DNA from: Epiperipatus broadwayi
Lineage: Eukaryota; Onychophora; Udeonychophora; Euonychophora; Peripatidae
Reading direction: 5' to 3'
NCBI GenBank assembly: GCA_028023455.1
Contig: JAQFVV010000036.1
Span: forward strand, 5,141,576 to 5,205,575
DNA length: 64,000 bases
Shown: positions 22,980 to 35,304 of the stretch, piece by piece
Numbering within the stretch: the first letter of the stretch is position 1
Layout: each line of letters starts with the position of its first letter
Translations under genes and position numbers: made by a program
Notes under the pieces: generated by a model
Databases searched by the model: none
Told to the model about the DNA's origin: nothing
Seen by the model: the letters and a program-made list of their open reading frames with translations, nothing else

Positions 22980-24658
22980 TATATGTACTCATAAATTTAT
23001 ATCATCAATTTTAATGATGCTTTGATTTTTAGAATTTTTAGACATAGTAGGGAAAACAATATTGTATTGATTATTATGTAATATCATCATTTACTCTACA
23101 GTACTTTCAATGTTTTTTTTTATTAAACAGAATGATTCTATTCATAGTTGAATTGATATCAATTTAGTTTCGGAAAATGAAGAAAGACTGCAGTCATAGC
23201 TTTAATTATCAAAAAAAAATTTTTTTAAATTACAACAAAAGGATCATTGTCAGGCATTTGACTAAATTAATCCAAACATTTGTAGAAATGTTTGAAATTA
23301 GATAGTTGTTCGCTACATATATTCTTATTATACACCTAAAAGAACTGGGAGTTAATTATAAAGTGAAGATTAGTCTATTAATTAAGTATTTATATTTCAC
23401 TATCTAATACTTATAGGAAAATATCAAGTTAAATAGGAGAAAAAAAGGAGAGAATTTGCTATTCAAAATATAGGGGAGCTATAAATTATGCTGTATCTAA
23501 GTTCACGACTTCAATTTTACATTATTCTAACAAAAATGTAAATATGCAAAAAATAATAATAATAAACCATTAAAATTTGCAAATTTTATAATATTTGGCA
23601 GCTATTTTTGTTTTATCTGAACATTTTATGTGATTATACATAATAATCTTTTTGTTTTTCAAAAAAATATTTTATGAAATCAGAAGTAAAAAAAACTGTG
23701 TTTTTGTCCTCTATTGAGTAATTTACCAAACTTTTTTTATAAAGCCTTAAAATTCATGTATATTTTTGTTCTAATATTTTAATTTAAAAAAAGATCAAAT
23801 ATTGTTAGGATAATCAAATAGTGGTCTTTAAACTTTCTTAAACTCTATGATAATGGGTGTCCATTATATATTTGGCAATCTCAAACTTTGCAAAATTACT
23901 TAGAGAAAATATTAAGATAGTCTAAACACTTGATGTTTTGGAAAGTTTATGATTATTTTTATATTGTAATTGTGCAATAATTAATGGAAATCAAAAATAT
24001 ATAATATTACATATTTATTTTTTACAGAAATGTTTTTTTTTTCTTATTTTTGAATATAAAAGAATATATTCTTGTGAATAATTTTACCATAAAGGTTAAG
24101 TCACAGGAAATACAACTGTCTAGAATTGACATCACTAAACAGTCTGTCATAACATTTAATGATATCATAAAATTTACAAAAAAAATTAAACTTTTCAGTT
24201 TATCTAGACGGTCATGGTTCGTTTGAGATTTCTAGAAGTTAAAATTTGCATTTTTTTGCCTGGTGAAGATTTTGCAAAACTTTTTTTATGGCTTTAAAAT
24301 TTATGTATATTTATTTTCTAAAATTTTAAATACAAAAAAATGTAAAAGATAGTGGGAAAATCAAATAAGCAGTATTACAAAAGAACTGAAGCTATACAAT
24401 GATGAGTAGACATTATATATTTGGTGATCCAAACTTTGCTGAGTGTACATTGGGGAAATATTACAATGGGCTAAAAACTTGAATTTTTATAATGGCTGAA
24501 TATCTATCAGCCCCATATAGCTATTTGAGTTGGATAGCTGGGTTTGAAGACATGTAGATGTCTGAAAATTTCAGATTTTCCACTCAATAGCTAACTTTTA
24601 GCTAAGTGCTTAGCTTTGGGTTGGTATTTTTAGATCTAGTGTCTGAATCTACCCTGAC

Positions 24659-24701
24659 ACCTCTCTGAGGAATGCCAAAGCACGAAACCATTGTCAGGGG
24701 T
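24659..24701 (+). ncRNA. Hammerhead ribozyme-like motif, HH-2 left
   Basis: Stem I pairs ACCTCT (24659-24664) with AGGGGT (24696-24701), one pair being U-G. The core is CTGAGGA (24665-24671), and the fifth base of the core is variable in hammerheads. Stem II is TGC/GCA with loop CAAA. GAAA is at 24684-24687, a short stem III C..G closes CATT, and the cleavage triplet GTC is at 24693-24695. The first stem II pair is A-C here. A competing 7-bp pairing, CCCTGAC (24652-24658) with GTCAGGG, is also possible. Confidence 0.6.
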
Positions 24702-25082
24702 TTGGGGAGGGGTTCCTGACAGAGATATTTTAAGTGCTGGCTCTGGCTAAACATTTATCATAAATCTTGTAGAGGAATTGGCAATCCTCACTGTTTATAA
24801 CTTACAAGCTTATAAACTGTAATAGTTAAACAACACTTTCACTTTCAGACACAAGATTTGCCCATACAAAAGCATTTGGATTCGAAAAGATAGATGGCCA
24901 TTCTATCTTTTCCCAAAGACTTTATCATGTGTTTGAAGTGTTTGTATTCAGTCATTTATAGTTAAAATCTGCAAAGCACATGTGCAATAGCTTAATGCTG
25001 TTTAACTATTACAGATAACTTTTAGCTAAGTGCTTAGCTTTGGGATGGTATTTTTAGATCTAGTGTCTGAACCTACCCTGAC

Positions 25083-25125
25083 ACCTCTCTGAAAAGTGCC
25101 AAAGCATGAAACCATGGTCAGGGGT
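25083..25125 (+). ncRNA. Hammerhead-like motif, HH-2 right (core mutated)
   Basis: Same layout as the left motif. The core reads CTGAAAA (25089-25095), so the conserved G before the last A is lost. Stem II is better, GTGC/GCAT with a G-U closing pair. GAAA is at 25108-25111 and GTC at 25117-25119. Likely inactive now. That each copy is damaged at a different place supports a common intact ancestor. Confidence 0.55.
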
Positions 25126-26034
25126 TTGGGGAGGGGTTCCTGACAGAGATATTTTAAGTGCTGGCTCTGGCTAAGCATTTATCATAAAGCTTGTAGAGGA
25201 ATTGGCAATCCTCATTGTTTATAACTTACAAGCTTAAGAGATAGGGTCATGTGATCTATGAATTGATCTATGACTCTTATTTTGACTAATTATGATTATA
25301 TTTGTATCATAATTGGGTAATAATTATTAAGAATCAAAAATAAATATGATTACATATTTATTTTTTACAGAAATGTTTTATTTTTAAATATAAAAGAATA
25401 TTTTCTTCTGAACATTGTTGTTATTACAGAGATTACTGTCATGGGAAATGCAGCTGTCCAGAAATAAGGTCTCTCACCTGACTGTTATAATATATAGCAA
25501 TATCATAGAAATTATAAAAAATGTACTATTTTATTTATAAATAATATTTACATATTTTATTTTGAGTGTTTTTTTATGGTTGAATAATACTATAGCCAAT
25601 ATAGTCTCCTTATGCACTTTAAAATAAACTAGTAATAAAAAAAAAATTATCTGTGAAGTCTTCTCGTCACCTTTTTCCATTTTATTCCATCACATAGCAT
25701 ACTTATTTCTGGCATAAATCAAAAGACCATGATTCTCTTTGTTTTATGAATTGAATAAAACCACTAGTAAAAAAAGGTGTATGAACACAATTTTTTAACA
25801 AACACTATAATATTTTTTTATGTGCAAATTAATTACAATATTATCATTGGTAAATAAATTAATATTCTCTACTTCAATTTAAAATAACAAATATATTAAC
25901 TTTCCATTGGCGTTTTTTGTTCACGTTTATAATATTATAATATTTAACGTTCAACTATGTGTTAGTTTAAATATTTGTAAAATCTATATTTGTGTTAATA
26001 TAAATACCCACATAAACCACAAGATCTGGACCAA

Positions 26035-26178
26035 CTGATGAGTACTGTTTCAGCATGAAATACATATATTTGTGATTATTTATCTTTTCTCCATGTGTGT
26101 GGTCGTGTGTATCAGTAGTATGAGATAGTGTGGATAGTTGAAGATTGCTTGAATGTCTGAGTTCAAACCCCCTATATT
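26035..26178 (+). mobile_element. SINE-b copy with B-box
   Basis: Repeat found also at 11221-11307, 51580-51718 and as an inverted pair at 57092-57272. Shared parts are CAGCATGAAATACATATAT, a GTGTGTGGTCGTGTGT stretch, GAGATAGTGTGGATAGTTG, and a B-box-like GAGTTCAAACCCC (26159-26171). It resembles a tRNA-derived SINE. Its first part in this copy also reads CTGATGA...GAAA (26035-26060), a weak hammerhead resemblance. Confidence 0.55.
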
Positions 26179-26180
26179 AT

Positions 26181-27840
26181 TTACTAGTGATAATAGGTAT
26201 TTTTAGTGAGCTTAACTTTCACTTTTACACCCCTAAATAATTTCTTTCCTTAATTAATTGACTTTTAGGTTTAAATATTAAAAATGTATTCACTCTTACA
26301 CTCATTTTATGGTTGACTCTAAAGTAACTCTATTAATATTTATGCACATTGCACACCCTATTGTAATTATTAACTTAAGGGTTTGTATGTTTATAATTTT
26401 GAGATACATTGGTTTGGAAATAAATTTTACCCTCAATGTTTTCATGATTGATATGATTTGTTGTTGTAACTTTAAATTCACTGAGTCATTCCAGATCTTC
26501 ATCTTAATGAGATTAGCTATACTGCATAATACAATTAAAGAGTATTAATGCATTACCAGTGAAATCAAACAATAAAAACTCTTAAGTCGTATACATATGC
26601 TCAGTCACTAAATAACATACATTCAATATAACCATGCACATAAAAAATATTGATCCTTGGTCAAAGTACAACCCATGAAAATAATAACTCAAAACATATT
26701 TATAGGCATGTTACATCCATTCATATGACTAATATATTTATCAATAATACAATATTTAACTTAATTAATGTATGCATCCAAATAGAACTCATGACACAGG
26801 GATACTATCCACAAAAACAAATAGAAATAAAAGTTTGACCAACTCTTTTCTAATACATCTGAAAGCACATGAATAATACTTAATATATTTACTGAAAAAC
26901 AAATAATAGATTGTTATATTATAATTAATATTATTTTATAATTATAAGGCATGTACTAAATCTGTATTTCATTCTTTAAATCAATCTGTTAGAACTCAAC
27001 TGGGTTTGCTTCAAATTGTATCAAATACAGCCTTAAATTATAACATTATTAGTATCAAAATACATTATTATTCAACAACTCAATTCACTTCCAAAAATAG
27101 GCACTTAATGAACTCAAATTTGCATTATAAGTGTACATATGTGCACTAATGCTAAATAAATTTTACCTAGTAATTAAAACAGTTCTTTAATATTAATTGA
27201 TGTTTTGAATACAAAGGTAAGTCTTTCATTGGCAATCCATTCACCAAGCTCATTTTTATTTCATTTATATATAACAATGTTTTTATACCTGTCAAGAAAA
27301 AAAAATTTTTTTTTTTAAAAATTCATAAAAAAAAAACAACAAATAAAATAATGCACAAAATAATGTGTCTACCCTAAAGAATAAATTTCAATATCTTTAT
27401 TTTTCTTTATTTCATTATTTTATTCTCTAACAATGATTAAATCATTACCTAATATTTGCAACATAATTTCTTTTTCATCCCCCTTTCTTGGAAAGTCTTC
27501 TTCGGTTCTTTGAAAAGTATTTATATAGAAATATATAATAAAAAAGATTATTAAGATATCAAGATATCAAAAGATTATTCCCTCAAATAAATTATTCCAA
27601 GGTTATATGTGTATAGAAGCATTTTTGTTTATTTTTTAATAATTAAATTAACAATGGAGAACAATAAATTATGTCCATCATCATTGTGAAATATTGATTC
27701 CAATTCTTTTTCTAAAGTTTAAAAAACAAATCTATATAAAAAGATTTATGTATTGTAATAAATACATAAATATACATCCTACATGAGGTATTTAAAAGTA
27801 TGTTAAGAATATTCAGAGAGAAAAAAACAATATATTATTT
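26181..27840. other. A+T-rich stretch, nothing recognised
   Basis: Opposed short frames at 26302-26502 and 26309-26548 and one at 26650-26838 show no motifs. No shared repeat seen. Confidence 0.4.
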
Positions 27841-27935
27841 TGGCACTACTGTATGAAGAGTTTTGCCTTTGTTTACAACAATTATGAGCTAGTATAGAGA
27901 TGGTGATCATGTGATGTTTAGTGATTTTTATTATT
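27841..27935 (+). repeat. HH-1 repeat tail fragment
   Basis: Matches the 3' part of the 6843-7140 repeat: TGGCACTACTGTATGAAGAG, TTTTGCCTTTGTTTA, GAGATGGTGATCATGTGATG. The hammerhead part is absent. Confidence 0.65.
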
Positions 27936-28756
27936 AATAATAAAAACACTGTCAGTTTAATAAATAGAATAAAGAGAGTTTAGAATAGATCAAAAGTCAA
28001 TTAGGAAGTTAACAAAAAAAATATAATACTGTAACTGAGTCTCAAGTTAAAACAAAAGAAAAAATAGAAGAGAGAAAAATATAATTAAAGTATAATATAG
28101 TAAGAATTTTAAATTAATTTATTATTTGAAGGAAATGGCTTATTTTTTCTTTTAAATAAAACTCCAAAATCCAAAATTTTGTGAGATATAATGAAAATAA
28201 AAAAAAACTAATTGTATAAAAATAACTTTAAGATAATAAAGTTACTTATGAAATAATTTATATTAAAATAATATTAATTGTAAAGAAAGAACAAGAAAAT
28301 TGTAATGTAAATAATTGTACAAATTATTGTTTAAAATAAATTTATTAGAAAAAAAACATGATCTAATCAATGATTAATTAAAATAATTTTGTAAATTGTC
28401 TAATCAACAAGGGATTATATTTTACTGGAAACCAATAAACCATCCAAGTGTTTAGATAACCAATACTGTAATTAATGTTGTAATTAAAATAGAAAAAATT
28501 ACTAATTAAAAAAAGAAAAAAATGAAAAACTGATAAATGATGTGGGTGAGCTTAGACAATGCTTTTATCAAAGGTATATATGGTACTAAATTTTCATTAA
28601 AATTATTCTGCTGTTATTTTGGTTCTGATCCTGTTAATTTGATTCATCTGCTGGTAATTATATTCATTTTTACTGACTTATGACTTGCTGAATTTTGCAG
28701 ACTCTTTTCATGAGAATGTATAATTCATCTTTCAGTATGTATAGCCATTTATGTTG
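27936..28756. other. A+T-rich stretch, nothing recognised
   Basis: Very A-rich on the + strand, with no frame or shared repeat. Confidence 0.4.
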
Positions 28757-31224
28757 TGTAACAGTCAGAATCGTCTATCTCGCTAACACACTGCATAATT
28801 CAAACCCCAGACACTAAACTGAACATTCTAGGAGGGGTTGCCTTCTAGATATACTAAGTTCGAATCTAAAGTCCAAATTTCACAGCGCCACCTGCGTGAT
28901 AACACATCTGATGCTACAACTAGTATAACCTTTTACCGGTGCCTGGTGGTCAGGGAGAAACGAAAGACTCTATACTAAGATAAGTTTGGGTGGCTAATTA
29001 ACGTCTATGGATTTACAAAAGAAATGCAGAAAATATATATATATAGACCGAGACAGTGATAGGAATCAAATAAAATAAGAGATAAAATTTAGTTTAAAAT
29101 AATTTCACACAATTTATTTAGATAAATATATATATATAATGCGACTGTCTGCTTATATGAGACAGGGACGCATATTAAATAATTGTTGGCATTTATATTT
29201 CAGCAATGACAAAAGATTTTAAAACAGAGTGATATATTCTATTCCTCGGGCTAATAGCATTACGATAATGTGCTTGACGAGATAGGAATATGTGCGAGGT
29301 GCTTTGAGTAAATAGACAAGTTTAAGAAAAATATTTGAAATTAAATGTTCTAAAATATTTATTGATTTTGAGAATAGTAACGGACTAAAGCTTACTAAGC
29401 AAACGTGGGAATGTGATCAAAGCATTTATTTGAGAATAATAATAGATTTGTATTGGGAGGTCAGTATTGCTGACAGTGAATTTATAAAGTTGGAGGGTGT
29501 GACTCATTTAAGTCACGGATGCTTTGTAAAATAAATATAAAATGAAACAATATTGAAAATCCGGAATAATTACGGAGGGCATCTCGCCGCTAACCCGTAG
29601 GAAAGTATTTTGACGAAACAGCCGAAACTTAGCGACTGTGTGACGATTGCGTTTAATTCCCAGGGGTGTCATTTGTGAACACCCTCTGCCTGGAAACTTG
29701 CAATGAGTGAAAGAACGGACTTTGCCGTGTAAAGAATCCTTGGAAAATAAAAACAAAGTGGTCTCAACAACCAATTCATGTACCAGCAATACGAGACTAG
29801 TGTATATGTATATAAAAACATACTAAATGGGTTTTACTTGGATTAAGAGAAATGCCCAATCAAATTCCCTGAAATTCATTTAAAAGGGTCCGCACATTCT
29901 CGACATCAATGATGAACTTTATAATTAAAGTAGAACACGGTAATTAAAATAAGAAAATGCATGCTTGCGGGTTTGAAAAGTAAGTATAGATTTATATATG
30001 CAATCATGCATTAAGGGACACATTCAATCTTTGACTTCGCACATACTCTTATATTAGATTAAAATCAATAGCATGTAGATTTTAAACGATGTGATTATAT
30101 TACATTAAAGAAAAGAATCGCCCTCGAACAAGTGATTTGCAAGACAATAAAATTGGAAAATTATAAATTTAAAATATGCCTTAATAGCGGCGTCTTATTT
30201 TCAATAGAGGGAATAATTCACTCGGTCAAAGACGATTCTGACACATTATCATAATAAAATAAAAGAAAGCTTTATAAATAGAAAATATTAACCCAAGGAT
30301 AGAGAGCAAAATGTTGAGCATATTTAAACACACAAAATAAATACACAATGAAGTTGTGACATATAAGAAAACAATATTAAATAGCTATAGCAGGTTAGTT
30401 AGGAATCACAAGAGCTCTTGGATTAATTTAGGTTACCTCTGGAGAAGAATTTGCAGGTAGATGTTCGGCAGGTTTTATAATTCAGCAGCAAAATCTGGAA
30501 TGTTCATATTTTGGCAGCGGCAGCAGCAGTTCCAGGATCCGTGTGATAATTTTTGATGGTATGGAGCAGCGGCTGGCTATTCCGAGGGGACATAGCCATC
30601 TTAAATGCCTCTACTCGGACATGTCAAGGTTAGCAAATTATTAGAATTTTAGACAACTCAGAAACCTTTAGTCAACTCAGAATTCTTTAAAAGCTTAGAC
30701 TTCTTTAAAAGCTTAGAATGGTGAACCAAAGAAAAACATCCTTTTTATAGTAAAATTTAACAATAGATTTGTCCTGGGGCATACAAAATTATTGGACTTA
30801 TCTGCTGTAATTAAATCTATCCGAATGTCTAAAGGAATTCAACATTAATTAATTTCTTTTGTTAACTTCCCCGTCGACATCCGAATTACAAACTAGATTT
30901 AATTAAAATTACTGCTACTAATTAAAGAAAACTTAAGTGGACAGCTGCTGTTTTTAGATAAACTTATATAATTAAACTATTGTCCCTCATTTATTTTAAC
31001 AGAAATATTTGGGATGATTTTTATTAAATAAAACGAAAATTATTTTATTTTAAATTGTAATATTTGAATCTATCTACTAAACGAATATTTACTAAATGAA
31101 TTTTATTTTAAATCAACATATATTACGACGGTAATATATTTGTAAATAGATCCAAACAAAATAACTAACAATTTATAATTTTGATATGTTTTAAAATGGA
31201 TATCATAGTGTGTGCGCAATTACA
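28757..31224 (+). other. Higher-GC block, possible third LTR family or other element
   Basis: Starts TGTAACAGTCAGAATCG and holds islands much richer in G+C than the surroundings (28860-28960, 29560-29760, 30500-30630), including a CAGCGGCAGCAGCAG run at 30516. A TTACA at 31220-31224 would give a length near 2.47 kb, like the other LTRs, but I found no matching flanking duplication and no second copy. The 93-codon minus frame at 29508-29789 has no recognisable family. The identity and right edge are guesses. Confidence 0.25.
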
Positions 31225-34200
31225 ACTTATATAACTTACTTTTTAATAAATGTAAATTATGTGAAAAAATACATAATTCATAATATTTTATTTGGGAATA
31301 AGTTATATATATAATATGAGCATTGTGCTCGTGGTTTAAAATTAGGCGGGATTTTCGGTATATAAGTGTATTGCAGACATACTACGATAGATTGGGGTTC
31401 AAACTAAGGTATGAGGGTAGGAAGTAGGTGAGAAAAGGTGAAACGAAGATCTACAAAGCAGACCTTACTGTTTCAGTTGATATCCTGATACCACCATGCT
31501 GTACTAAATTTGCAAGTGTGTTTATTTAGTGTTCATCAAGCAGTTCTTGTGCATTTGATAGCCTGAAATGTGACCAAAATTGTTGGCATGCTTTTGATGA
31601 GACATCTAGCCATCATTCTGTGATTACTGCTGATTAAGGCTATGAAAATAAATGATGCTCAGAAAGAATAAGTGACAAACCATTAAAAGAAATTGGGAAA
31701 CCTCTTCAAGTATGCCATCCACAAACTCTCAAAACTTTCAAGAACATAGGGCTAATTACTTTAGTAAAAATATAGAAAAACCTAGATCAATATGAAAAAG
31801 TAATTCAATGTCTAGATGTAAATGCTATGCAGGGGTGAGATAAAACTTTTAATAAACTTCTTTAAATTAAAAATGATTATATTCTTACTACCTAGTTTAA
31901 AGCAGATTTAACTATACTGAATATCCTGTAAGTAATTTAATTTAGTTTTATTTTTTTTATTCTTATTCTAATTATGTTTTTTTTTTGTAAATAAATATAT
32001 TATTTTAATATGTTAATTTGGCCCACATTCTCTCTCCACATATCACCTTATTATATTTGATTAAGATAAAAATTTTCAATCATATTGTTTGTATTTAAAT
32101 ATGCATTGTCTGATAGTCTAAATTAGATAGTTTCTTGTTCATTTGAACTAGTTGTGGAATCAAGCACTTGGGGCATTTAAAATTTTCTTTTGTTGGTATT
32201 CCATTCAAATTGGCTGGATGTGACCTGGGTGTTTATTCCTTATATAAATAAGAGTATTCAAAGGTAAGGTATATTGCATGTAGCAGTTATAGATTAGTGA
32301 AACAGTCTTTGTCTGCAATATGTGTATTTATAGATATTATTGGTCTGACCAGTGGTATGATTAATATGCAAGATATTGAAATATTAATTCCTCAGCTTAT
32401 GTAATGGTATTTTAAATTTATAAATTATTATTGTAAAATGTAAAAATAATAAAAAATATATCTATCCATTATTATACATATTAAGATAGGTGCTTTGTTA
32501 TGTCTCAAGTCTATACATGTAGAGGAACAGGAGTTTCAGTTCAAAATTCTATTTCAAATTAATTTAAAATTTTTTGCTAAATTAATTTTATAAAACATGT
32601 GTTATAAAAGTGTGGTCACATTTATATCCATGCAAAAATAGGTATTGGTAAAATAATATTGGTTATTTACTAAAAAAAATCTGTTAACTCTTATGTAAGA
32701 TTATATAAATTCAGAATAAAATTTTAGTCTGTTGTAACAATAAAATTTAAGAGTTAAAATTGTTCAGATAAGACATGTAATAAAAGTAATTAATACAAAA
32801 TGTAAAAATATTCTATTTTAAGTGATTGAAATGCCCTACATTAATTAAAAATCTGGCTATATAGAGATGTTAATTTATGACAAAACTAGAAAAAATTGTA
32901 AGGGAGAACAATAGAATAAATGGATATAAAAGCTCCCTAAAATATATTGTTTCATTCAAGCTATTCATTTATAAATTCAGTATATTCAAATTCATGCTAC
33001 TCATTTATTAACTGAGCATATTCAACCAGTATATTGTTTATTAGATTCTACTCATTAGAGATTTGTTCAGGACATGTGACATGCAGTATATATTGAACTG
33101 ACCAATTTTTCTTAGTGGTGTTTTTCAAAATATTCTAGGTAAGTCATTTTATCTAGATAATCTCCATGCTCTAAGTCAAATCATCATCATCCTACATGTT
33201 GTGAGATCATAAATCTTTAAAAAGCTGACCTCCTAAAGCCAACCTACAAAGAAGACTCTCAACTAACCACCCATACAACAGCAAAACAAATGGAGAAAGG
33301 AACAACTTCAACAAATTGCAGAAATCAAAAGCAAAAACATTAAAGGATTTAGGGATAACATAAACTTTTATATATAATAATAAGCAAAAGGTATTATAAG
33401 TGTTTTCTTTTTATATACATGCACTACATTTTATTTAACATAAATATGATTTAAATGCATTTTTGTTACTTTATTCATCTATTCATTGATATCATGTATA
33501 TAAATCATGAATGAATGTCTTAATTTTTTTTTGAGAGTATGCTTTTATGAAAAAAAGTATTTTACTTGCATTAATAGTTTTGATAATTCTAAATAAAATT
33601 TAATTATTATTGTAAAGTAATTTAATCCCTTTCCCCTTCTTAGTACAATATTTAAACTTATGTTGTTTTTTTCTTTTAAGAAAACAAATCGAAAATGTAA
33701 TCAATTTACAAAATCATTTAAAGAAGATTGTAAGGTTGTTTTAAGTTAACTTTTTCCTTTAATTAGCATTAATCAGTTAATTTTTTATATGTGTGATTAG
33801 AATGTAGATTCACTAAACTATTTTAATGCTTCTACATAATGCACCTTATATAAACAGTATTCATCTACTTATGTGTGTACAGTTACAACTCAACCATATG
33901 TATACAACTGTTATTTTATATGGCTCTTCTTTCTTTCACCAGTCTTAGTTATGAATATAATTGGTCAATATTATTACTATTGTATTTTCTTTGGATGCCC
34001 AGAGAGTTTATTGCCCTGAGTGCAGACTATTTACTCAGTCATAGCCTAACTTTGGCATAGCTAGTATTCCTACATTATATTTTGTTATTACTATAACAAA
34101 TTCATTGGAGATTCTGACTGCAATGTTTTGGTCAAACATATAATCTTTAAAACTGGGCCTACCAATCATTGAATCATTAACTCACTTGTTTAAGCATGGT

Positions 34201-34599
34201 AAACTTAAAAACAGCTTTTCATGCTTTTTTTATACTGAATAGTTTGTATTAGTTTACCTATAACCATTTGGTAGTTTAAATATTGTCACACACGTGTTTT
34301 TATTGTCAGTATATATTGGTGTATGTATCTACAAAGAAAAATTGAATTTTTTTCTTAATATTATTAATTTTAATTTGGCTGACAGTCATTTACTGTGTTC
34401 ATTTTATCAATTGTTTAATAATTGTGAGTCTCATACTCTAAGCTAAGATAGTGTCAGGGACAGATAGTTTATTTTATATCAGAATACTTATCATCATTAG
34501 TAAACATTCCATCACCCCAAATAAATTTTCTAGACTCATAGTAGACTAGTGATGCTCTCATGTGACCAATGTTTTAATGCATGTGTATGCCTGGTACAA
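31225..34599. other. A+T-rich stretch, nothing firmly recognised
   Basis: 31380-31850 and 33160-33340 are less A+T-rich and could be old element remnants, but no motif is readable in any frame. Frame 33875-34060 is hydrophobic and unremarkable. Confidence 0.35.
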
Positions 34600-35246
34600 T
34601 ATATATCATCATCATCATCAACCATTATCAATCCATTGCAGGATGAAGTCTCTTCAAGTTCAATCCATCTTCTCCGATCTTTAGCTTCTTTTCTCCACAC
34701 ACTCCTACACATTTTCTTATTTCATCCATCCATCTCACATGTGGTCTCTTTCTGGGTCTTTTACAATCATTTGAATTTCAGTTTAAGATTTCAATTGACC
34801 TTCTATTATCATCTGTTCTAACAATATGTTCATCCCAACTCTACTTGTCTTAATTTTTTCAATGAGGTCAGTAACACCTGTTTGTTCTCTCACCCATATA
34901 TTGAGTTTTCAATCTTTTCTGGTTACTTCCAACATGCATCTCTACATACCTCTTTGAGTGGTCTGAAGACTCTGTATTGCTCTTCTATTAAGTGTTCAAG
35001 TCTCAGAAACATAAGTAAGAGCTGGTAAAACACATTTATTAAAAACCTTCCTTTTCAATCACATAGGCATATTTCCTTTTAGTATCAAGTTATTTCTACC
35101 AAAAGCACTCCAACCAAGTTTAATTCTATGATTAATTTCATCCATTATGTTTCCATCTGTATTAATAATCTGACCTAGGTATTTGTAACTGTTAACTTCT
35201 TATAACTCATCATAATCAAGCTTTATTTTTATATTTTGAAAAAATC
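34600..35246 (-). pseudogene. RTE-type LINE fragment (minus), 5'-truncated
   Basis: On the minus strand this matches about 21434-22085 of the better copy, from ATATAAAAATAAAGCTTGAT (thumb region) through the ETWTLNR and GRPHVRW regions to a GGTTGATGATGATGATGATA tail at 34600-34620. Stops and indels throughout. The 90-codon plus frame at 34549-34821 is an antisense shadow of it. Confidence 0.75.
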
Positions 35247-35254
35247 CATTGAAC

Positions 35255-35296
<42 letters not shown>

Positions 35297-35304
35297 GTTC
35301 AATG
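35247..35304. repeat. Perfect palindrome around a TA run
   Basis: CATTGAACATTATA (35247-35260) and its reverse complement TATAATGTTCAATG (35291-35304) enclose an unbroken TA run. It sits at the truncated 5' edge of the LINE fragment. Another TA run follows at about 35311-35332. Confidence 0.9.

Larger units (their letters stand above)
24593..25238 (+). mobile_element. HH-2 element: direct repeats each with a hammerhead-like motif
   Basis: Two ~223-bp direct repeats (24593-24817 and 25016-25238) flank a ~198-bp centre. Each repeat starts TAACTTTTAGCTAAGTGC and has a hammerhead-like fold, then GGTTTGGGGAGGGGTTCCTG, and ends ACTTACAAGCTTA. The predicted cleavage sites are 424 bp apart. It has no protein frame, and sits inside a repeat whose undisturbed copy lies just upstream. 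The arrangement fits a retrozyme-type element (noncoding, HH-flanked unit). The plant type has LTR-like repeats with a ribozyme; the metazoan type is a tandem dimer. Confidence 0.6.
23684..25540. repeat. Diverged ~0.5-kb direct repeat, second copy split
   Basis: Unit 1 (about 23684-24170) and unit 2 (about 24240-24490 plus 25285-25540) share blocks in the same order: a TTTTTTTATGGCTTTAAAATTT-like block, a CATTATATATTTGG block, a TACATATTTATTTTTTACAG block and a GGAAATGCAGCTGTC-like block. The interruption in unit 2 is the hammerhead-bearing element. Function unknown; no coding frame. Confidence 0.55.
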
